64,000 bases of DNA from Cyanophora paradoxa (GCA_004431415.1 QPMI01000087.1:1-64000); one strand, 5' to 3'; shown: positions 34,269 through 46,866, counted from the first letter of the stretch. Notes: generated from the sequence alone by a model not told the origin. Numbers and translations: made by a program.

Positions 34269-36186
34269 TCAACTGCAATCTCTGAGCCTCCGAGGCTCGA
34301 AATTTGGCGGAGCGGGGTTGGCAGGCACCAGCCCGCCCCGCTCCGGATCTCCTGCTCCCGACCGAGAGGAAGCGCCCGTACCCCACCACGTGCTCCCGAA
34401 GGGATGGGGCTCGGGCCGGGGGCGGATAGGGGAGGGATGGGAGGCGGGCCGGGGCGGGGGAGCGGATGGGGATGGGGGATGGGGGAGGGGGAGGGGGATG
34501 GGCCGATGCGCCGTTCGATGCGCGAGTCGCCCGTGTCCGCCACGAGTGACATCATGTTCGAGACCGCGTTCGCCTCCTGGGGGGAGCGCGAGTCAGAGAT
34601 GCGAGGGGGACGTCGGGCGGGGGGGGATGCCTCATGGTCGAAGTGGGACGAGCAGTACGACTGCGCGTACCCCGACTGGTGCTTCCGCACGCTGGCCAGA
34701 GAGGGCGGTCGGGTACAGCGACGGGGAGCGGAGGGGTACCGCACCAGTGGGAGAACAGCTGCGAGACGCGGTACCCGATTTCCGCGTCGGCCTCGGCGCT
34801 GGAGAGGGGTACCGGTTCGCCCTCCGGTCCGGGCCAGCCCCGCCCCCTCGCACGTGCCTGCGGAGCGGGGGTTCAAGACTTGGAGGAAGGCGGCGGAGAG
34901 GGGTACGGGGCCGCGCCTGCCGAGCTCGGCGACCTCGTGGGGCTCGAGGGGGCGGAGGCGGCCCAGGAAGGCCCGTACCCGGGCCGTGCTCGAGATGAAT
35001 GACAGCAGGACCTGGGGGTACACGCTCGCCCCGCTTCGAGGGCGCGGGGCGGGCCCCTCACCTCGGGGATCGAAAGCCAGGTGGGCGATCTGGGCGGGGG
35101 GTACAACTCAAAATGGCGGCGGTGGGGCGGAAGGGCAGCGCTCGAGCGGCTCACTCGGGGTCGGGCATCAGCTGCGGCGAGGGGGGTACGTCAGTCGCGG
35201 CGGAGCGAGATGCAGTACCCGGCGCGCCCACCTGGGTATACGTGGCGAGGTCCGCGCAGACGGCGTCGACCGTGAGGTAGTCCCGCATGAGGGTGCACAG
35301 CTCGTCCGTGGCCTTCTGCGGGGGTACGGGCCTCGCCCGGGGGGCGCGGGGCGGGGGCGGGGGGTACGACACCGCGGTGAAGGCCTGGAGGTTCGCGAGC
35401 ATCTGGTCCCGCGTGAGGCCGTCCTCGCGGGCCGGCGCCGCGGGGTCCATCTCCGCCAGCTCCTGCGCCGCCTCAGCGTCGCCCCGGGGGGGCGGGGTCC
35501 GGGGGCGGGGGGCGGGCGCGCCAGGCGGAGGGCTTCGGCCTCCTCGAGGGCCTCCTCGAGCGCCTCGCTCCGCTCCTCCAGCCGCCACTCGGCGACCGCC
35601 GCCCGCACCAGCGCCACGTCCCGCTCCAGCCGCCGGCACTCCTGCCCGCCGTACTCCCGCAGATCAAATCGTACGCCGAGTTCCACACGAGGCTGCCCTG
35701 CACCAGGTCGCTCTCGTCGCTGCCCGGCGGCGGCTCCGACGGCGGCTCCGACGGCGGCTCCAGCGGCTCCGCGCCGGCGAAGTTGTTCGACTGCGAAGAC
35801 AGCCGCCGCGCGTGCGGCCGCCCCGCCGCCGGCGCGACGGAATTCGAACCCGCGGCCCGCTGCGCCGACGGCGCTTCGCTGCCTGATGGGAGAGCCCGCG
35901 CATGGGACGGCCTCCGCGCCGCGCGCTCATCGGGCTGCCTCAAGGGCGCGAGCTCCGCCGGTCGCCCGAGCGTCGCAGCCGCTGCTGGTCTGAGCGCTCG
36001 CGCCGCCTCGAGCTCGCCACGCAGCTGCAACCGATGCACCGAGCTCGCCACGCTTCCTGATATCGAGGCAGATGCATCGGCGTGCCAGGCACTGCCAGCT
36101 GTAGCTGCAGGCTGGTACAAGGCAGCGTCCCGGTCACGACCCCACCCGTGCGCATATACGCCGTGGACGCAGCAGACTAGGACGTG
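34269..36186 (-). CDS. Uncharacterised protein, copy B
   Basis: Second copy of the gene at 26,842-28,779 with the same exon order, ending at a TGA at 34,269. Single-base length changes occur in the G-rich introns and near the CGEYGGQECR exon (one C fewer at about 35,652). The 5' end is again unresolved. Confidence 0.45.
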
Positions 36187-36563
36187 CACCCGTACCCCCA
36201 AGGGGCGCTCACTTCGGCTCAACGAACGCGGGCACAACGGAGCGGACGGAGGATGAACTGAGAGTTTTCAGGCCGCCGTGGCGCCTGCCGCAGGTGCTAG
36301 CGCTTGGCGCCCCGGTACGGATGTGACCCTTCCTGCAATTACGAGGTGGTGCTGTACCCGTGCGCTACAACTGCTGCGGAAACTGCAAGAAGCAATCGTT
36401 TTGGCGAGAAGGAGGCTGGGCTCGGTTTGAGCAGTTTGATCAGGCACGCAGATCTAGATCACTCGCGTCCGATCAGTTTGATCACTTCCTAACGCAGAAG
36501 CCAGCGCTAGCGCGCGCCCACCCAGCCCGTGCCTTCCAGCCCGGCCAGTTCTGCGCGGCGCAC

Positions 36564-39500
36564 ATGCCAGCAGTCGAGATGTCTGCGGCACAGCAATTCA
36601 TGCCGGAGGCATCGTCCTCGTCTTCTTCTTCTTCGCGGCCAAGGCTACAGCCCGCGGCACTTGTTTCGGCAGCTGCGGAGGACGACGCGCAGCTGCCCAC
36701 CTCGCGGGAACTTGATGCCGACCCGGAGCTGGCCGATCCGCGGGCGGAGCTTCGGCGTTTGGGCATCACGGGCCCGGAAAGGACATCAAGAAGGCCGGCG
36801 ACGGATCGTGCGCCCGCGCCCGCCCCGCACCCGCGGAGTTTCCCGACCTTACCGCAGTGCGCGCAGCACCCATGTCTCGGCCGTGGACAACGTTCCCGGA
36901 CTGCCGGGGACGTACGCAGCGCCTCCCTCGGGGCGGGACTGGCGCTGGGCGGTGCCGGAGGAGAAGCCGGCGCGGCCGGAGGTTTTCGACGACGAGTGCG
37001 AGCTGCCGGCCGGCAGCCTTCCCTACATCGAGCGGCGGCCGATCCCGACGCCGGCGGAGGCGGCCAGCTCGTCCGCATCGTCGCGCCGCGACTCGCTCGT
37101 CCCGCACAAGAAGTCCCTAAAGGGCGCCCTCCAGGTCGGCCCGGCCGCCCGCCTCGATCCCGACCATCGAATTTCATCGCTGACGTCCTCTGCCCCTCCT
37201 CTCAGTCCATGTCCACGAACATTGCGGCGCCGCTGAAGCTGGAGGACCGGTGGGCGTCCGCCAAGCAGCTCGCCACGCCCCGCGGCCTCCTCGGCCTCGC
37301 CAAGCGCCACAAGTTCACCATCGCCGCCACGATCTTCTACGGTGCGACGATCTTAAACCCGCGGATCGGAGCGCCCGCGCCCGCCCGCGTCGCGATCGCT
37401 CACGAACAGCCGCGCAGCTATCTTCTTCGGCACGCTCGCGAACACGATCTGGAAGGACAAGCTCGGCTTCAAGGGCCACATCATGCTCGTCATCCTGTGC
37501 GTACTCTTTACGCTCTGGCCGGGCCTGCGCGGGCCTGACCTTCGAATTCTCCGCCTCCGCCAGGTACTTCCTGATGTTCGCGCTCATCAAGGACTTCTCG
37601 GCGGGCCTGGCGTTCCTCGGCGCCCTCACCGCCTGCCTCATGTTCGACGTCGTCTCCCAGGCCGACGCCCTCGCCGGCTTCTCCAACGCTGGCGTCTTCC
37701 AGGCTCGCCCGCCCGCCCGCCCGCGAGATTTGATCCGCGGATCGAATTCGAATCGAGTCTGAACCCTGCCGCGCAGGTCGGAGTTCTGTACATCATCGCG
37801 GCCGGCATTGAGGAGACCGGAGCCCTCGACTACGCCCTCCGCCGGTGCGCCCCCCTTCCTTACTTTGCCGCCGCTCTTCCGCCCGCCCCGCCCGCCTCGC
37901 CCTGACCGCGGCTCTCCCGCCCGCCCGCCCGTGCGCAGCGTGCTGGGGACGCCCAAGTCGAAGTCGAACGCCATCTTCCGCATCTCCGCCTCCTGCATCT
38001 TCCTCTCTACCTTCCTCAACAACACGCCCATCGGTGCGGGCGGCTGGCGCCCCCGTCCTTGAGAATTCCAGCGCCGGCCGCGGCTGACCGGTGCCCGTCG
38101 CGTCGCCCGATTCTCCTTCGCCCCACCAGTCGCCATGATGTGAGCTCGGTCTCGATTCTCGGGTCTCCGGCGGCGGCTGACGGGCCGCGCCCTCGCGCAG
38201 GATCCCGATCATCGCCTCCTACGCGAAGCGAACGGGAATCGCCCCCTCGTACCTCCAGATGGTGCGCTTTGGCTCGGCTCGGCCCGCCCTGGAGGGCCTC
38301 GAATCCGGAACCCTCACGCGCCCTTCGCCGCAGCCGATGTCGTTCGCGACGATCCTGGGCGGGACCTGCTCCTACATCGGGACCTCGGTGAACCTGGTCG
38401 CCTTCTCGCTCGCCAAGGCCCGCGAGCCGACCCTCGAGATGAGCAACCTCTTCGAGATCGGCGTCATCGGCGGTCCCGTCGCCATCGTCCGCACTCCTGC
38501 ACTTTCGATTCTACATCTAGATCTGAATCTAATTCTAAATTCGGCGCAGGTCGGGCTCCTCTACCTCGTGTTCCTGGGGCCCGTGCTGCTCCCGAACCGC
38601 AAGTCGATCGCCGACGAGGAGGCGGAGCGGTCCGCCCGCAAGTACCAGGTCTCCATGCAGGTGCGGGGCGGCAGCTTCGTTCAGTTCAGTTCAGTTCGCG
38701 CTTTATTGACGTGCGCGGGTCGTTCTGCAGGTGACGAGCAAGTCCAAGATGGTGGGGCAGACGTTCAAGGCGGCCGGATTCGAGGACGTGGCGGCGACGG
38801 AGATCCTCTGGATCGGCCGCGGGGGCGCCAACTACAGCGCGCGCGCCTTCGACGTCAGCGGGGCGACCGTGTGCCACCACGACGTGATCCAGTACTCGGG
38901 CCCGCAGTACGCGATCAAGGAGGTGCTCAAGGTCGAGGGCCTCAGCGTCCTCGGGAACCAGCTCATCAAGCTCGAGGAGGAGGAGCGCGATCGCAAGGAC
39001 AGCGGCGACGGCCTCGTCCTCGGCGACTTCTGCGTGGCCGTCAACTCGCCCTACGTCGGCCGCACCGCCCGCCAGCTCCGCATGCGCAGCAGCCTCCGCG
39101 CCGCCCTGCTCGCCATCCAGCGCCCCGGCGTGACCCTCACCACGCCCGTCTCGGAGACGCCGCTCGTGGCCGGCGACACGCTCCTCGTCGCGTGCCCGCC
39201 GGCCCTCATCAAAGCCCAGAAGCACCTGCCCGACTTCGCCAGCGTGGCTGAGGTCGAGGACTCCGAGCGCTTCGTCAACCGGGTGCGAGCGCTAGCTAGC
39301 TCCCCGCGCGCGCGCCGAGCCGGCCGGCCGTCTTCTAACCGCAGCGGGCGCAGCCGTCGGTGGTGAAGATGGTGGTGGCGACGCTCCTGACCATCGCCAT
39401 GATCGTGCTCCCGTCGATCGCGGACGACGTGCCGGCCCTCTGGTACTCCCCCTGGAACGCCAAGGCGAACCCCAACAAGCTCTCCCTCACCCACACCGTC

Positions 39501-40202
39501 CTCCTCTCCGGTGCGAGGAGCCAAGCCGTGCTAAGCCGTCTGGATCTGACAGGATCTCGCCCGCAGCCTTCCTCATGATGGCGTTCCGCGTCGTCAAGGC
39601 CAAGCGCGCGTACGGCTACGTCGGCGCCGACGTCCTCCTCACCATCGCCTGCGCCTTCGGCATCGGCACGGCCCTCGAGCGCTCCGGCCTCGCCAAGGTC
39701 TTCGCCGACTCCATCGTCGACATCTTCAAGGTGATTACAATAAGCGAAATCTGTCAAGCGTCTTGTTGTTTGTATCTTATAATCTCCTCAGGGCTCGGAG
39801 CTGGGCCTCCTATTCGGCGTCTACATCGCCTGCGTGCTGCTCAACGCCGTCATCTCCAACGCCGCCTGCGTCGCCCTCGTCTTCCCCATCGTCTACAACA
39901 TCCTGGTGCTTAATTTAAGCTTAAGCTTAAGCTTCTATACTTCTTCGTCTTGTTCTTACGTTTCTTGCTATGATAAATTGCAGAAGGGGAAGATGGCTAT
40001 CAAGGTCCTCATCTACATCCTCATGATGGCCGGCTCCGCCGACTTCTCGACGCCGATCGGCTACCAGACGAACCTGATGGTGCAGAAGCCCGGCGGCTAC
40101 CGCTTCCTCGACTACACCAAGTTCGGCCTCCCGCTCCAGCTCATCTGCATGGGGATGTCCGTCCCCATCGCCTACTTCGCCTTCCGCGGCGGCCAGATGT
40201 GA
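36564..40202 (+). CDS. SLC13/DASS-family sodium:anion symporter with TrkA-C (RCK_C) insert
   Basis: Full-length copy of a multi-span membrane transporter of the divalent anion:sodium symporter family, resembling algal SAC1/SLT-type sulfate transporters. An acidic, Ser-rich N-terminal region of about 170 residues precedes the membrane part. Family motifs are [19 protein letters not shown] in the first half and [15 protein letters not shown] and [20 protein letters not shown] in the second. Between the halves lies a hydrophilic region with two TrkA-C-like folds ([55 protein letters not shown]). It ends [10 protein letters not shown] and TGA. The first exon lacks one G at 36,770 relative to copy A, which shifts the frame there and is probably an error. 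One intron has a GC donor. Substrate is inferred from family only. Confidence 0.88.
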
Positions 40203-41218
40203 GCCCGAGACCGAGCGCTCGGCCGACGCTCCGCTCTAGCTTGCTTTCGTGCGCCAGAGAGCGTATCTATAATCTCTGCTTAGCTGTCTTCTTTAATTTC
40301 GTAGAACCAATGCCTGTACAATAGAAACCTTCTTTCTTTTTAATGCTTTTTTATCGATGATTCGATGATTCGTTTGAATGCACTAGTGTTGTGCTTTCCG
40401 CTATTCGCGTTATGTCATTATATATGGTATGTATCTAGGTATAAACTAGATTGCATGGCAGCAGCGCTAGCACTAGGCCTAGATATTCAAGTAGATCCTT
40501 TACGTATTCGATCCAGACCACAATACTTGGTGCCGAAGCAGTTGTAAAAGTCGTAATTGATCATGAACTGCACAACACCGATATATTCGCCAGTGGGGCG
40601 GACCGGAGGAAGGGGAGCAGGACGCGCGCGAGGCCTAGGCCTGGCCCTGGATCAAGGCCCTTATAATTAAGTTTCAGGCTTGGGGAGCTCGAGGGCCGGG
40701 CCCGGCGCCCGGGGGCGCGCGCGCGCGAGCTTCCTGAATTCGAACTTATCCCGGGCCCCGCCGGGCCGGGCCTGAACGTGATGCACTGGGCCCGATTTAA
40801 ATTTTCCCCCGCAGGCAGCGCTAGCTATAGCGCTGGCGCTAGCCCAGTCCGGATCCTTTCCCCAGCTGCAGCGTCTATATATATATAGCCCGCGGACCCC
40901 GCCAATTTGAGGCCGGCTCACCGAGTCAGGATCCGGATCGAAACGCGGCTGTAAGGCGACCGATAAAACTGGCTTGATCGAAGGAAAGCAAACTGCGACT
41001 AGCACCGCGACTACCTATAGCTATAATTACATAGATGAAGAAAAGAGTATTGTGTGTGGCTGCGGGCGCCTAGCCTAGTAGGCGTGGGCGCGCCGGCGCC
41101 CGTCGCTGCGGGGCCGGGGCGCACCTCGCAGCGCTGGGAGTGAGCCCGAGGGCGAGAATACGGTACAGGATGGTGGTACAAGCGCGAGGGCCCCGCCGCC
41201 TGGCCGCCGGGGGGCGGC
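40203..41218. other. Long convergent spacer rich in short palindromes
   Basis: About 1 kb between the stops of SLC13 and the RWP-RK gene. The left part is AT-rich; the right part has GGCCTAGGCCTGG, GCTAGCTATAGCGCTGG, a TATATATATATA tract near 40,868 and GAATTCGAA at 40,736. No gene is seen. Confidence 0.55.
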
Positions 41219-43594
41219 TCAGGCGGCGCCGGAGGGGACGAAGCCGAGCTTGCGGGCGGCCTCGCGGATGCGCCGGGCGCTGCCCTGCAGGCTCTCCAGC
41301 TCTGCCCCCGCCCGCCCCCGAGTGAGTGAGCGCCCGAAGCTGAAGTTTGGAGGGCGACGGCCTCGGGGTGGGATCGGAGCGGGGCGCGCGCACGCTTCTG
41401 GAGCTGCTTGGCGACCTCGTCGGACTCGCGGCGCTCGGCCGCATCTCGCGATCGGCGACCTTCCAGGTAGAAGAGGCGCGGGTCCGCCCGCATCCGCTGC
41501 GCCCGCCCCGGCCCGTCGGCCCTCGGCCCCGCTCGGCCCCGGCCCCCGATCCTATGAAGCGGAGGAGGCGCGCCGGGCGGCCCTCGCCCTCACTAGTACT
41601 CACCTCGGCCTCGGCGATGACGTCACGGATCTTGTCGTGCTCCAGGCGCGGGAAGCTCAGGTCCGCCTCCAGGATCTCCTGCGCCCGCGATCGAGATCGA
41701 TTTATAGCCCGCTAAGAGGGGCGCGCGGGGCGCGGCGGGGCGCGGCGAGGGCGGGCGCGCGCGCGTGCGGGCGCGCACCCGCGTTTCTGAGAGGAGCTTT
41801 GCCAGGGCCCCGACGCGGCGGCCGGGCCAGCGTTGCACGCCCAGATTCCGCACCTGCTTCTTGAGCAGCTGCACCGGGCCGGGCCGCGCCGCGTCGGACG
41901 CGCAAGGAGAGAGCGAGAGAAAGGCGAGGAGAGAGGGAAGAGCTACCGTCTCGCAAACGCCGAGGGCGTGGGCGGCCTGGGTCTGCTGGAGGTGGAGGAA
42001 GGGCTTGAGGTCCTCCAGCGAGAGCTGCCGCACCTCCTGCGGCGCCGAGAGGACCGTCCGGGCGCTCTTCCGGGCCTTGCCCTTGGCGCCGCCGCCCTTG
42101 GCCGGCGCCGGCGCCCCGCGCCGCCGCTTGGTCGCCCCGCTGGCCGCCACGAGGAAGACGTGCCGCCCCTCCGCCTCCGAGGCGCTCCCGAGCGATTCCG
42201 AGTCGGACTCGTGCCGCGCCGCCGGCCCCGCGCGGGCGGCCGCGGCCGGCGCCGAGTCGAGCTGGAGGCGAGCGAGGTCGGGACGCAGGGGGCCCAGGAG
42301 CGCCGGCGCCGGCGCCGGCGTCGCGCTCGGGGGCTGCGGCTGCGGCTGAGTCGCCTCGGAGGCCCCGAGCTGGAGACACGCGAGGTCGCCTAGCGACGTC
42401 GGCGGCGCGCTCGGAGCCACCTGGAAGGCCTCGAGGTCGTGGGCCGGCAAGAAGGGTCCCAGCTCGCGTAAGATCGCCCCCATGCTCCCGTCGTCGGCCA
42501 GAAGGCCCTCCCAGTCGATCTCGACGTCGGGGGAGGAGGGCGAGGCGGAGCAGAGCGAGGGTACCGCCTCCGCCTCCGCGTCGGCCAGAAGACCCTCGGG
42601 GCTGAGCGCCGCCTCCAAGTGGATGTCGAGGTCGATCTCGGCGTCGGAGGAGGAGATCTCGGCGTCGGAGGAGGAGGGGGAGACGGGGCAGAGCGAGGGC
42701 GTCGCGTCGGGCCCGGGCTCCAGCTCCCGCTCCGGGCACGCCTCGGGGTGCGACCAGGCCGAGGGGCGCATCGCTAGCGCCTGCCGCGGGGAGGGGGACG
42801 CGGGTCAGCGGCCAGCCTCCTGCGGGCGGCGGGAGGCGCGCGATCGCGAGCACGAGGGTGCGAGGCGAACCTCCCCCGCAGGCTGCTGGGCGCTGGTACA
42901 CTCTAGAAGCCGCCCAAGGTTGAGACATTTGAGAAGCGCATCCTGTGCGGCCGTGTGATTGCACGGAGCGGCGTGCCAGCGCGGGGGAGGAGAAGGATCG
43001 GCGGACCTCGAACTCTCCCGCGGCAGGCGCCGCAGCCGCGAAGGCGCTGCCGCTTTCGCTGGCTCCATAGAATGCCGGCTGCACTACGGCTGCAGCTGCG
43101 GTCGCCGTGGCGGTGCCCCAGGCCTCGTACGCATGCGCGACGAATTCCGCCGGGGGCTGCGGCTGCGGCTGCTTTGACGCCTTCAAATCTTCGGCCGCCG
43201 CGGGAGGCACGAAATGCAGCCCCGCTATGGCCGCGTGCGCGTGCCTCCTGAATTCCTTTGCCGACGGCGCTCCGGAGATGCGCGGCGCCAGCTGCAGGCT
43301 CGCCGTGCGGCTGGAGGCGTGGAGCGCGCTGGCGACGCTGGGCAGGATGTGCGGGCTCGAGCTCGCAGAGAACGAGATGGGAGTCACATGCTCAGCAGGC
43401 CTTGGCGGCGGCGCGTCGTCATCACAGAGTTGCTGGATGATCGGTCGTAATCGATTTGCGCAGCGGACATTCCGCGTGCGACAGGCCGCGCTGGTGGTGT
43501 TCATCTGCAGCTGCGGCGGATGGTCGAGGTCAGAAGCGGCCGAGGCGAGCCCGTGCGCCACTTCAGCCGGGGGCCCATACGCATGCGGACGCAC
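41219..43594 (-). CDS. RWP-RK domain transcription factor
   Basis: Minus-strand gene ending at a TGA at 41,219 after RIREAARKLGFVPSGAA. The RWP-RK domain is split by one intron: LSLEDLKPFLHLQQTQAAHA then LLKKQVRNLGVQRWPGRRV, matching the family pattern of a conserved helix followed by RWPxRK-like residues (here RWPGRR). A basic nuclear-localisation-like stretch (GATKRRRGAPAPAKGGG) and acidic Ser/Asp-rich tracts lie upstream; a predicted C-terminal coiled coil (ESDEVAKQLQK, ELESLQGSARRIREA) follows. The main frame starts at 42,771. A further open exon from 43,594 (IIQQLCDDDAPPPRPAEHV) is probably the true N-terminus, joined through an intron near 42,900. RWP-RK factors act in nitrogen response or gamete development; the exact role is unknown. 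Confidence 0.8.
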
Positions 43595-44126
43595 TTTATC
43601 TTATCCAGGCGGCAGACGCGCTGATCTTATCCAGGAGAACTCGTATACTCCGCTGCGCAACGGGGCGGGTGTTTAGATCATGGCGGAAGACCGGTCACAC
43701 CAGTTCGCCGCTCCGCCCCACATGCGGTCTAAAGTGTGCGGCAAATGCTTTTAAGAAGCTATCTAGCAATGCGCGCACACCAAAGCTGCGGCCGGAAGGC
43801 CGCCGAACGCGCCCGAACAAGCGCCTTTGCGGAGGGGTACGGTGCTCGTTCAACATGCGGTCCACGCTGCATCCGGCCAGCTGGCGCCTGTAGTCAGCGC
43901 TGCTGCCTAGGAGCGACCGGGGTGCATCATAGCTCTTCGCTCTTGCCGATCAAACCGGCGACATCCACATCCTCCGGCGCCCTATCCGGCCACTTACCGC
44001 TGCCTCCATCCTCGAGCTCGCGGCGCCAATCGATATCGGCGGCTCAGCATTCTTGTCGTTCTTTCACGGCGCTGGCTGCCCGTCGGGCGAGGCGATGCGG
44101 TTGCGCTGACAGACAGCAAACTGCGG
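43595..44126. promoter_or_regulatory. Divergent promoter region between RWP-RK and the next gene
   Basis: About 530 bp between divergent starts. It contains GATCTTATCCAGG twice near 43,598-43,640. Assignment as a promoter region is by position only. Confidence 0.4.
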
Positions 44127-46208
44127 ATGCGCAACGCAGACGCTGATCGCATCGTGCGCGCTCTCCTACGGCCGTTTCTCGCCTCGTTTCATCGGCAGTT
44201 CACCGCCACGGGGCCTGCTCACGCCGCCTCGCTCAGGAGCGTTATCTTTCGGGCTCCGACTACCGGTGGCGAGGCGGAGGCGCCCTGCGAGATGATGAGC
44301 GACCGGTGCGCCATTAAGCGCCTCCCTGATCTTCTTCGGGCGTCGCCGCGTGTGGGTCGCCGCCGGGCCACTGGCGTCGCTCCACGGACGGGACCGGCCT
44401 GACGCCCATTTCGGCGTCGCGGCGCAGGATGAGCTTGAGGCGGCGGCTGGACTGGGACCGATGCGCGAGCTCCCGCGGCATCGAGGACCTCGTCACCCTC
44501 GCGCTTTCGATCCGCGACCAGGCTCCCGCGAGCCTGCGCGAGGCGAGCGCACGTGCCGGGCCCGCCGCGCTCCGCCGTCTCTGACATCCCCCGCTTTGCG
44601 CACAGGTCAAGCCCGAAAACGGAATCTTATCTGAGATTCGTTGCATCGAGTTCCGCGGGCTCTCCAGAGAGGTGCGCCGGGCCGGGCGGAAGGGCGCCGG
44701 CGCCGCCGGCCGCGCTCCGGCTGACGGGCGGGCGGGCGTCCCCGCGCGCAGGTGATCGTGACCGCCTTTGCGGTGCCGCACGTGCCGCCCCGCGAGGCCT
44801 GCTCCTTCATGACCGTCGACGAGCTCCGCTTCCAGTGGGAGCTCATGGCGCGCACGTGCCCCCCTCCCTTCTTCCCCGCTTCTAAGCGACCTGCGCGCGC
44901 AGTTCCGCGGGACGAAGACGCAGATCCCGCTGGACGGGTTGCGCCTCGGGGGCGCGGCGCACTGCGACGTGGCCTACTCGGTCGAGGAGAAAGGCCTCTC
45001 GGACCTCTTCCGCATCGCCAACGCCGCCTCCACCGTCCTCCGCGGCAACACCGCCCTCCCCCCGCCCTTCAGCTGCTCCCGCCCCGACCTCGCCGACGCC
45101 TGGGTACACTTCCGCTCCGACGTCACCGCCCTACCCCCCCGCTGCGACGACGCCTCCTCCCTCCCCGGCATCCCCGAGTGCGCCCCCGCGCACCGCGCCA
45201 CGTACCCCCTCCCTCGCCCTTCATACCCCTGTCCTCCTTCTACAGGCACCCCTTGAACGTGGACTGCAAGGCAGCGGTCTGTACCCCCCTCGTGCCCGGC
45301 AACCCGCAGAGCGGCTCTCGCGTGATCATCTTTTGGGCCTGGGAGCGGGTGCGCGGGGGGTACCGGGTCCTCCCGCCAGCGGGCGGATCCAGCTGAGCGC
45401 TCGTACCCCCCAGCGCTACCTGGAGAGGCACCTCCCCGCCTTCCTCATCGCGCGGGCCCTCAAGTACGTCATATCCCACGCCGCGAACCTGCAGTGCGCC
45501 CGTACCCGTGCCCCCCTCCCCTTTCTCGTATCGCCGCCGCTGATTCCCTGTACCCCAGCTGGATGAAGCTGCAGAAGGTGATGCTGGAACGCGCGGCCGC
45601 CATCTCCGAGGAGAAGAGTACGCGCTCTTTTTCCCGGCAGGGGGTACGCGTGCACGCCTCCGCGCGGGCCTGACCGGCGCCCCGCCCGCCCCGCCGCAGC
45701 CGCCGTCGCCGCGGCGCAAGGGAGCGTCCTACCCCGCATGCGGCTCTCCCCCCCCTCCCAGGGGCCCGCCAGCGCTGTACCCCGCTCCCTGTCCCCCCCC
45801 GAAGGCGGCTCGCGCCCCTGCAGCGCCGGGGCGGCCCTCTCCGACGAGGCCGCCGTCGACGTGCGCCGTACCCCCTCCGAATTCGCCCCCCCCCCGTTCG
45901 ACGATAACGTACCCCCTCGTTCGCCGCAGTCGTTCTCGTCGTTCGTGGACACAGAGCTCGAGGTGGACCGGCTGCAGTGCGCCATGGCGGCCGCCTCTCT
46001 GCGGGACCGATCCGTCAGCCCCCCCCGCGAGCCCTGGCCCACCGAGCCGCCCTCCGCGCCCCGCGCCGCCGAGCCGGCGGCGTACCCCCCTTGCGCCCAG
46101 ACCTTTGCCCAGCCGGCCCGCTCCTGTCCCTTCTCCGGTCTCGCTGCCGCGTTCAGCGCCGTCCCGACGGGCATTCTCCCCAGACCATCTATGGCCTTCG
46201 GGGCCTGA
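44127..46208 (+). CDS. Uncharacterised protein with Pro/Ser-rich tail
   Basis: A possible first exon starts at the ATG at 44,127 (MRNADADRIVRALLRPFLAS) and joins in frame through a GTGCG...CGCAG intron to RLDWDRCASSRGIEDLVTLA. Later exons read GILSEIRCIEFRGLSRE, VIVTAFAVPHVPPREACSFM, ELRFQWELMAR, DLRAQFRGTKTQIPLDGLRL, AYSVEEKGLSDLFRIANAAS, SRVIIFWAWER, RYLERHLPAFLIARALKYVI and KLQKVMLERAAAISEEK, then a long Pro/Ser-rich tail ending RPSMAFGA and TGA. A 31-nt intron after WELMAR keeps the frame. The exon RYLERHLPAFLIARALKYVI faintly recalls the C-terminal helix of START-type lipid-binding domains, but that is a guess. One junction near 44,600 is not resolved in frame. Confidence 0.5.
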
Positions 46209-46866
46209 CCCGCGGCGCCGGCCGGCGCCGCTGGACCATCGTTTAGCTATCTCGGTACTCTTTCTCTCCAGTCAACCCTTACGTGCAGCCATCACATCAA
46301 GTCAAGTAGTGCGTCAGGATTTTCAGAGTTTAGTGCGTCAGGTTTGGCGTTAGCTCAATTTCTAGCTGTACATGTAAAGCCCCCGCGGTGCAGATGATAC
46401 ATCTAGATCCAGGTATATGGACGTGCGATTGAAGCGATATCGGTATCTCTAAGCAATATACGTGTATTTCTATAACTTAGTGTACGGTATCAGCTATTAT
46501 AGTTATGCACAGAACCTCCTCAAATTCGAGCTTGATCGCTGCTCATGAGTTATTTGTGCTCTTTGCGAGTGTTGACGTTCTGATCGATCTTCTTTTTTCA
46601 ATATCGATGAGTGAAGGCTCTTGTCTCGAGCTTGAGACGTGGCCGAATGGGTGCGAGCTTGGGGGGGAGGGGGTTGCGGCTGGGCCGTGCCACGGTGGGC
46701 ACCGCTCGCCAAGTCGGGAAAGACTGCGAAGCCCAGTGCGATGGGAAAGCCTAGGACGGAAGCGGAGGCGGAGGCGGAGGCGGAGGCGGAGGAGTAACGG
46801 CCACGGGCCGGTGCGGGTGCCACGGTGCGGCGGCCGGCTGCGACCTGACCGCAGCCGCGGGCGCTT
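46209..46866. other. Convergent 3' spacer with GGAGGC repeat
   Basis: The left part is AT-rich. A (GGAGGC)n run of about five copies lies near 46,760-46,795. The box-A-like GACGTGGCCGAATGG near 46,640 is not followed by a tRNA. No gene is supported. Confidence 0.5.

Larger units (their letters stand above)
30760..38168. repeat. 7.4 kb tandem duplication, copy B
   Basis: Second copy of 23,306-30,759, about 46 bases shorter. The shortfall comes from single-base losses, mainly in G or C runs in the 31.5-34.5 kb part. Base substitutions were not noticed in the stretches compared by eye. Confidence 0.92.

Noticed and set aside
46630-46720. tRNA-like start GACGTGGCCGAATGG
   Set aside because: A box resembles tRNA-Leu/Ser, but no B box or acceptor pairing follows at the right distance.
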